The notes under the pieces were generated by a model. That model made no database searches, was not told the origin of the DNA, and saw only the letters and a list, made by a program, of their open reading frames with translations. The position numbers and the translations under genes were made by a program. From contig CM035808.1 in assembly GCA_020466095.1 (NCBI GenBank), positions 38,662,395-38,726,394 on the forward strand: a stretch of 64,000 bases of DNA, given 5' to 3'. Positions 57,282 to 64,000 of the stretch are shown here, piece by piece (positions within the stretch are counted from its first letter, which is position 1; every line of letters begins with the position of its first letter). The stretch comes from Chlorops oryzae. Taxonomy: Eukaryota > Arthropoda > Insecta > Diptera > Chloropidae.

Positions 57282-57977
57282 ACAGTCGTACCTTGACAAA
57301 CGAGTTAAATTCGTTGCACAGCCTTGCGCGTATTTCAAATTATGTACTCGTATCTCAAAGCAAATTTCCGCATTGCATTTCATTGAACTCCCATTAATTC
57401 TTTCCTTTGCCAACAATGTCACCCCATTTTTTTTTTACGTACTTTTGAACAAGAAGAATAAGAATAAATGAAAAATATTTTACAAAATGTAATACTGATA
57501 AGAGGCATAAAAAAAATTATCAGTGTTATTTTGGCCTAATTTTCGTCACTGATTTTCTCTTCACAGGTCTTTGCCTTTTTCGGCACAATTTACACACTTT
57601 CACCTGTAGACCACATAAAAAAAATTCCGAGGTTTGTTTTTTCCTCCCGTTTAGAATGTTACAGAAATTAGTTAAGAAAGTGTCATTTAATAGCTCCTTT
57701 GCACGACCACTTGCTACATTTTCTGTGTATTTCTCTTCCACAAACTGTAAAACTCTCTCCCACATTTCCAAGATCTCCTTTATCTCACTTGTAGAAATAA
57801 CCTCCTCCCCTGTCTCCTCGGAACCAATTTGTTGCAGAAATATGTTTGTGTGATCTTGGCCGACCCGCAAAGCCGATTGCTCGTATGTAATTAAAATCAA
57901 AAAATCGCTCGCTCGAGGACTTGTACCTCAAAAAACTCACTATGCTGGTGGGGCATTAGTATGACGAGGTCCCACTG
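57282..57977 (-). mobile_element. pogo/Tigger-type DNA transposon remnant with transposase C-terminus
   Basis: TA-CAGTCGTACCTTGACAAACG at the left and ATGACGAGGTCCCACTG-TA at the right are imperfect inverted ends with TA on both sides. On the minus strand 57900-57526 an open frame of 124 codons encodes the end of a Tigger-like transposase: EIKEILEMWERVLQFVEE, then FCNILNGRKKQTSEFFL, the basic RKKQ-x-F tail typical of the family. The DDE catalytic part is deleted. It lies about 275 bases past the Smox stop; an AATAAA at 57463-57468 lies inside it on the plus strand. Confidence 0.7.
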
Positions 57978-59700
57978 TATATCGAACCCAAAGGGTTTCC
58001 CGAAAACTTTATTCAGAATTTTTATATACTTGAGTTTATATTAGGAGCTTTTTGTGTTTGCACCACTTGTGCAGCGGATAAGGTTATTGAGAAAAAACAA
58101 TGCGCCCTCATCACTATCAAAAATTTATTCGTCGGCGTCAGCGTTTTATATCTGAAAACTTTTATACTCTGAAGCTAAATTGATATCTCTGATGAGAGTA
58201 ATTTTTATTCTGTGACGGAAAAAATCAATGAATAACTTTTGCTGTTCATTAATCTCAAAAACATGGGTCTACGAGATTTTTAACTCTGATTTTTTTATGT
58301 GAATATTTTAACCATAACCGTTATTTACGGTTCCTGATATTTTCATATTTTTTGACTTTGAAAGAAAATATCACTTTAAGTTTTAGGCGTTTCAAAGAGT
58401 TTGTTCAATTTCGTATAAGCTTGTGTTTACTTAATGATTGCTTAAAATGGTCGCCTTCAAAAGATAGCCCTCCATTGCGATGGTCACGTCACACTCACTT
58501 TCCGTTTAGCGTTGCCATTGTTCGTCACCAATTTCCCGCTCATATCCAAGCGGTTCCGCCTTGTATTACTTCTTGTGAATACTAGTATCAGTTAAAGGAT
58601 GATTCAGCCGCAATGGAAGGATAAATCCAAAGCGACCTTCGGTGATAGGGCTGCTACCTTATTTGATGTTGTAGTATGCAAAGCCACCGCACTAGTCCAA
58701 CCCACTTTTTATATTCTTTTATTCCCCTTCGAAGATAGATGTTAATACAGCTATACCGCTGTATACTCAGTCGCCAGAGCCTTATCGGTGATAAAGGCAA
58801 ATATGAAATCGTTTTGATTTTTGGCCGCGCTGCACAAACAAGTCTGATCGTCTAAGGCGATTTTTATTCAGTCTAGAGAGATTTTGCAGCGCAAGCGCAT
58901 CTGTACAGAAAATATGATACAGGACAAAAGTTTTTGGGAAGAATTTATTGAACAATGTAAAAGTCTGAGCAGTGTATGTCGTACGAAACTGTTTGTGCAG
59001 CGCTCTCGCTGCGCAGCGGGTCTGTGTCGTTTATTTTGCCCTTAACCAACACGCGAAGGTTGAGGTTGACAGTAGTTCAAAGAGGCTATCTGAGACGCGT
59101 TATGAACCTTAACCATACCTCTCGACATTCAATTTTTCATGGCATACCATCTGTCAAATTTATGTCTTAACATTGTCAATATTGCCAGGGTGGGCTTGTT
59201 TATGTTATGCCATCGGCATTTATGAAATGACCACCAAGAAGTTAATAGTTAATACGTTGCGCACGCGCCTTGGTTATTATTGAAAGGCCAATTCTATTGA
59301 GTTCGTCTTGCTTTCGGGTCATGAATATATGATTATTACTTATAATTTTTAATTTCATTCTGTTATTGGTATTAATATTTCTTTCCAATTAGTTAAATAC
59401 GCTTTAAATCAAAGTGTTATAATGGCATTCATTTAAAACTAATATTCAAAAGGTAAAAATTAATATTAATATGAAAATATCCGAAATGAACAATTCCTCG
59501 CTACGATGTGAACACATCGAATTCTTCTGAAAAATGAATTTCGGCTGTCAAACAACCAAAATGGCGCCGATTGCCAACTTCATGGCAAGCAATATTGCAA
59601 GACATAAATTGCCATCTTGCGGTCTCCATTGGCAATATCTATACTTTGACAGATGGCATGCCATGAAAAATTGCGTGTCGAGATGCCGGGTAACCCGGCA
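57978..59700. other. Gene-free spacer
   Basis: AT-rich with short open frames that do not resemble proteins. A GCGCTGC / GCAGCGC pair occurs near 58826, 58890 and 59000, suggesting decayed inverted repeats. Nothing else can be supported. Confidence 0.4.
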
Positions 59701-60330
59701 CTTTTTTTTTTTAATTTTCAATAAGCAATTGGAATTAAAAATCAACTTTCGCGTCTTCCAGAAAGTTTGCAAGTTCGACCCAGTTTTCAAATTTTCCGTT
59801 GTTTAGCATCTCAAAGAAGTTATCGTATAAGGCAAAAATCTTGAACTTGTCACGGAGACGATCAAAGGCAGGACATTCAAACACGAGATGTTGGCAGGAT
59901 TCCACCATCCCACAAAAGCATAGATTTGAGTCAATGGCGCCGATTGTTTTTAAGAAGGTTTTGTCATACGTGCGACCAGTAATTATTCTATTAATCGTTT
60001 TGATATTTTTAGGCGGTAGATATATCTTCCAAAACCATGGTTTTTTTCTTCTAACTGGGAATAATTTCGACCGCCATTTTGGAAGACGACGACGCTCTAC
60101 CCGCATCATGACATTTAACTGAAACATCAGTCAACACGTTTTCAACGCCAATTGACTCAATATGCCTTTTTATGTTTTCACAATTTTTACTTGCTTGAAT
60201 CCTCTTGCGAGCAAGGGATTTCTTATTGTAACCTTTTTCAAAGTTTAGAAAATCTTCGAGTTGCACACTAAACGTGCCACTCGACGTCGCCATCGAGACG
60301 CCAGTCGCTGCACTTTTTATTTTCGTCAAT
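59701..60330 (-). pseudogene. Non-LTR retrotransposon 3' fragment, internally deleted
   Basis: On the minus strand 60127-59735 encodes 130 residues. Their end, KTIGAIDSNLCFCG...CQHLVFECPAFDRLR, is the Cys/His motif found after the reverse-transcriptase domain of Jockey/R1-like LINEs (C-x-C-G, C-x-H, C-P). The sequence then runs into an A tract (T run at 59702-59711 on the plus strand), as expected at a LINE 3' end. Overlapping in another frame, 60329-60051 encodes a Ser/Lys-rich frame that may be the element's N-terminal part joined by a deletion. The polymerase core is absent. Confidence 0.65.
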
Positions 60331-60666
60331 GTAATTAATCAAAACTTCTTACCCGTACGAAAAGAAATACCAACCAACGCTTGGATCGAAACTTGCAGAG
60401 TTTGCTGAAAATAATTTCACGGAAAAAAACACCGGAAATAGCACGTTTTTTAAATTCACTATGGAGAAATACGTCCTACCGCGTCGGGTGATGCCAGAGA
60501 AGTGTGAAAAAAAAATCTTGTTATTATCAAGGACTTAAAATTTTGAAAACATTTTACAACAGTTGGACAGGTGTGATCTGTAGGGCTCGTGTTATGTGGA
60601 ATTACGAATATATCAAGAAATTAACTGTGCGAAAAGATAAACAAATTTAAATCGTTCTTAATTTAA

Positions 60667-61335
60667 GGGGATGGTATAGTTTTAAAGCCGATAAGAGAGG
60701 CATGTTTTCATGATTTTTTTGTGGAGACATAAATAATCATGGTGTATTTATTTCATATACATCTTATATAGCTTAACTTCTAAAGTATATTTGGAAAAAA
60801 ATCGAAAATATCGATATATATATCGGTGGCAGCGATTCTCCGGAGGCGCTTTGAAAAAAGTTGTTTTGCGGTGAACACGATTGAGTCTTAAAGCATCAGC
60901 TGAGAAAAAAAAAACATGTTTTTAAAAGGAAATTGGTGTGCCGAGGTAATATCGTGGCCTTTTTTTTAAATTTTTGTGGTGTTTTGAAGTCAAAAATGGG
61001 ATTTTCGCTTAAAAATTGATGTTATTTTTTTTTAAATAGAAAAAAGGGTCACAATATTACCTGCGTATTTTAAATCGATCGGTAAAATAGATCTTGCAGC
61101 ATCGTGTTCACCGACTTCAAAAATGTCGTTTTCAAGAAAATCGATTTAAAGTTACCATACCTTCAACGTTGTCAGGCGGGTATGTATGAAAATCGAGCAT
61201 GAGGCACGCTCACTCAAAACGCTGTATCTTCGTAACCCCTAGCACGATTTCCTTGAAATTTTTACACAATTCTCTTGAAATGTTGTACATTCAGAAAAAA
61301 TCGACCCAACAATTTTTTAAAACTATACCATTCCC
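60667..61335. mobile_element. 669-bp TIR element flanked by TTAA
   Basis: Left GGGGATGGTATAGTTTTAAA and right TTTAAAACTATACCATTCCC are inverted with one difference; TTAA lies at 60663-60666 and 61336-61339. The TTAA target is typical of piggyBac and Kolobok elements. No transposase frame. The interior contains repeated GTGAACACGAT / ATCGTGTTCAC words near 60872 and 61101. Confidence 0.8.
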
Positions 61336-61339
61336 TTAA

Positions 61340-63441
61340 GCAAATATTCAGAAAAATAGTGAAAACAATTCAAAATATCAAAAGATATCTTAATGACGAT
61401 AGTGGGTTTTATTTATAACGTAAAATCGTATTTCGAATTGGACGAATTGATCCTAACAAATCAAAAATAAGTCGGCAACGACAATGCGCCTATGTATTAA
61501 ATATAAAGTGAATGATGTAAATTTTGCGGTGTTGCTTTGAAATAATAACATGATCTCTCAATTTTACGTGCATGCAACCAGAACTAAAATTGATGCGCTA
61601 TGGATCTTTAAGATCCAATAATACTTTCTTCAAGCGTACCAAACTTTTTTAGGAACTCAAAATATAACAATTTTGAATCTTATTTTATATAATCGTGCGT
61701 GCCATAGTGTGAGAATTCGATTCAACTAGTCGGCTGATCATGGCCCTAGTTCTGGTCCCTGAGAAGCTATCCTATGAAATTTGAAAAGTTCCAATTATTT
61801 CCATTTTAAAATATTATACAGGAAATCTATCTTTGTCCACTCCGACTGATGTGCCATTAATCGATCATAAATTTATGGATCTCGAGAAGGTTAACCGCAA
61901 AATACCATAAGGAATAGTAACTGCAACCTTTTCTAAATAGGGCCTGTTCATGAACCATTCTGATATCATTCTAGAACCACCACGTCTATAAAATGTTTTT
62001 GTTATTCCATCTACTAGATGAAACTTATTTTATTTGGCCATGCCTTTATTTTATCCAGAAGCTCATCTTCACGCTTTTCTTGCTCTCCGTAGTCAATTTC
62101 GACATCCGTACAGAAAGAATTTCCTATTCTTATTCTTAATCCTTGTTAACCTCTTTTCGGATTCACTCATGCTCTTCCTGAAGTGCTCTCAGCATTCTTC
62201 TGCAGGCATTCATATCATATGATCGCGGAGACTCACCCTTCGCTGATATTTTTTTGTCTAACAGATCCACGAATTTTTTGGTCTGACTGCCCTTCGACCG
62301 TTCACGGGTACAGTGGTGGATATTGCCTTTTTGCGAGGAAAGTATTTCCTATTATTACAGAATGAGTAGTAAAAGATGCAAAATAATACAAAAACCTAGT
62401 CTAATAAAAAATACTATAATAATGTTGCAATACAATATTGATTTGAAATAGAATTTTGTCTTGCAATACAATTTCTATTTGAAATAGAATTTTGGATAAG
62501 TGTCTCTACGGAAACAAAACTGCAGATGATAAACAAAATTTTCGGCAATTCTGAGTTAACACTCACAATTTATGATGCGCGTGAGCAATTAAAATTACCA
62601 CGCAATGCTATATATCGACGTCGGCATGGGAACTTATTTGTACAGGACCGTAGGTAGCTCACAGACTCACAGACAACCGTCGTTGCACAATTTTTATGAA
62701 CAATTTAAACTGTAGCAAATTCAATACATACAGCAATTTCTGTACTTTTTTTTAAGATACCGAAATATCACTGAAAAGTCGTCAGGGAATTTATTTCTGT
62801 TAGCAACTAGTGTGTACTACTCAGTTGCAAACAAGGCAATAACCGCTACTAGGCAATGCATCACTTGAAGTATCCCAATCGATGCCTATTGCTACACTTG
62901 TCAGTTGTGTACCAAAAAAGTAGAAGAGAAGGTTCGCAAGCTGCTAAACGTTTTTTCTCTAGAACCTCTCTGCTCAAGGAAGCTATAGAGGAGGATCACC
63001 TAACACAGCTATGCTCGAACAAAGTAAAAATGTAAAAGTGAATGGCATGCTCTAACAATGCATCACGGGGTGCGATTATACTGTTATTTCAAAAATATAC
63101 ATTTAAAGAATTTTCAAATTTCAATGGTATTTTTTCTCTCATATAAAGTTTTGGTTGTTGGAATCAAGCTTGAATGCTGCATAGGAAAAAACTCTATAAA
63201 GGGCTCATAAAAGAGATAAAAGATCAATATAAAAATATATTAAAAAAATAAGAATTAAACATTGTAATGAAACCATTTAACAAACAAAAGTCTATTCTTT
63301 TATATAAGGCTAAAAGCAACGTGAATAAAATAAATTAAAATTAAGGGCGAGAACTTGAGTGACAAAATAAATTGCAGCCTGAGGAAGGAACTTGAATGGC
63401 TCTCCTTATACATAGAATTTAGTGAAAAATTGAAAAGAAAT
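61340..63441. other. Gene-free spacer with one dispersed repeat
   Basis: CAGTGGTGGATATTGCCTTT followed by TTGCGAGGAAAGTATTTCCT at 62311-62351 recurs near 28240. Otherwise AT-rich with no protein-like frame. TTTTGGAT / GAAATAGAATTTTG words repeat near 62440-62495. Confidence 0.4.
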
Positions 63442-63458
63442 ATATATATATATATATA

Positions 63459-63547
<89 letters not shown>
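63438..63547. repeat. (AT)n microsatellite, about 110 bp
   Basis: Almost pure AT dinucleotide repeat with one AAT interruption near 63458-63462. The flanks down to 64000 are AT-rich and show no gene. Confidence 0.95.
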
Positions 63548-63549
<2 letters not shown>

Positions 63550-64000
63550 ATATATTTAATAGCCATACTTTATACAAACTTTATGTTAAATAACTTAATA
63601 TATCTACAAGCATTCATATACAGACGTACATGCAAAAACAAGTCTTAAGCTAAGCTATACGAAGTCAGAAAATAAATTTTTATATAAAAAAAATTAAAAG
63701 GAAAGAAAGTTTGGGATATTGTTGCTGTAAGCACACTTTTGGATTTTGTAAATTGCTAATGAAGAAAAAGCAAATTGATTGAGCATTCACAAATACTGGG
63801 AACCTTGGCTAAAAGCTAAAAACTAAATTACAACCTAAAAGAAAAATTATTTTTAAACAATGTCAAATGAAGAAAAGAAAGAAACACAAACACTGTAATA
63901 TTCTCATAAATGAAAAACAATTAAATTGTAGTTTAAAAAAAAAAAAAAATTTGTGTTGCTTTTGAAAAATATGCTTGTTTTTAAACTTCAGAAGAAGAAA
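63548..64000. other. AT-rich terminal spacer
   Basis: No coding, RNA or transposon feature that I can support. Confidence 0.4.

Noticed and set aside
58352..59170. Possible small genes downstream of Smox
   Set aside because: Frames of 60-80 codons without domain, codon bias or splice support.

Overview
The window looks like nuclear DNA of a higher (schizophoran) fly. Genes have short introns with GT..AG borders, AATAAA signals lie downstream of most of them, single-copy animal genes are present (Smad2/3, G-beta-5, ferrochelatase, HEATR6, cytosolic PheRS alpha), and the AT-rich spacers are packed with short inverted-repeat transposons (MITEs). A tephritid fruit fly is my best guess for the family, but that is inference from general character, not from a diagnostic sequence.

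Layout: (1) 0.8-16 kb holds four C2H2 zinc-finger genes: ZF1 (-), ZF2 (+), ZF3 (+), ZF4 (-). (2) 20.7-27.1 kb holds HEATR6 (-) and ferrochelatase (+), separated by a 1.1-kb inverted-repeat element filled with a satellite. (3) 29.7-41.6 kb holds four more zinc-finger genes, ZF5 (+), ZF6 (+), ZF7 (-), ZF8 (+), with G-beta-5 between ZF6 and ZF7. (4) 44.2-57.0 kb holds PheRS alpha (-), an intronless gene whose C-terminus carries an HBS1/SKI7-like motif (+), and the Smad2/3 orthologue Smox (+). (5) 57-64 kb holds only transposon remains and simple repeats.

The most striking gene-level pattern is the dispersed zinc-finger cluster. Six of the eight genes start with the same small cysteine/histidine module, C-[GA]-E-[VI]-[FY] followed 14-15 residues after its first Cys by C-x2-C and then a His pair. 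An acidic linker follows, and the whole module is carried by a separate first exon ending in phase 0. It is not the classical ZAD. ZF6 appears to have lost it and ZF1 has a different N-terminus. The pattern suggests a locally expanded family of DNA-binding factors with a common, probably protein-interacting, N-terminal module.

The second theme is transposon layering. Many elements can be bounded by paired inverted repeats with target-site duplications: hAT-like with 8-bp duplications, PIF/Harbinger-like with TTA/TAA, pogo/Tc1-like with TA, and one flanked by TTAA. Several are nested two or three deep, near 39.3-40.2, 41.9-44.0 and 45.9-48.0 kb. LINE and pogo/Tigger coding fragments also occur.

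Three otherwise well-conserved genes (ZF4, G-beta-5, Smox) contain single-base frame breaks. G-beta-5 has two compensating ones. Sequence errors in an indel-prone assembly explain this most simply. Lengths quoted for these genes assume the frame breaks are artefacts.
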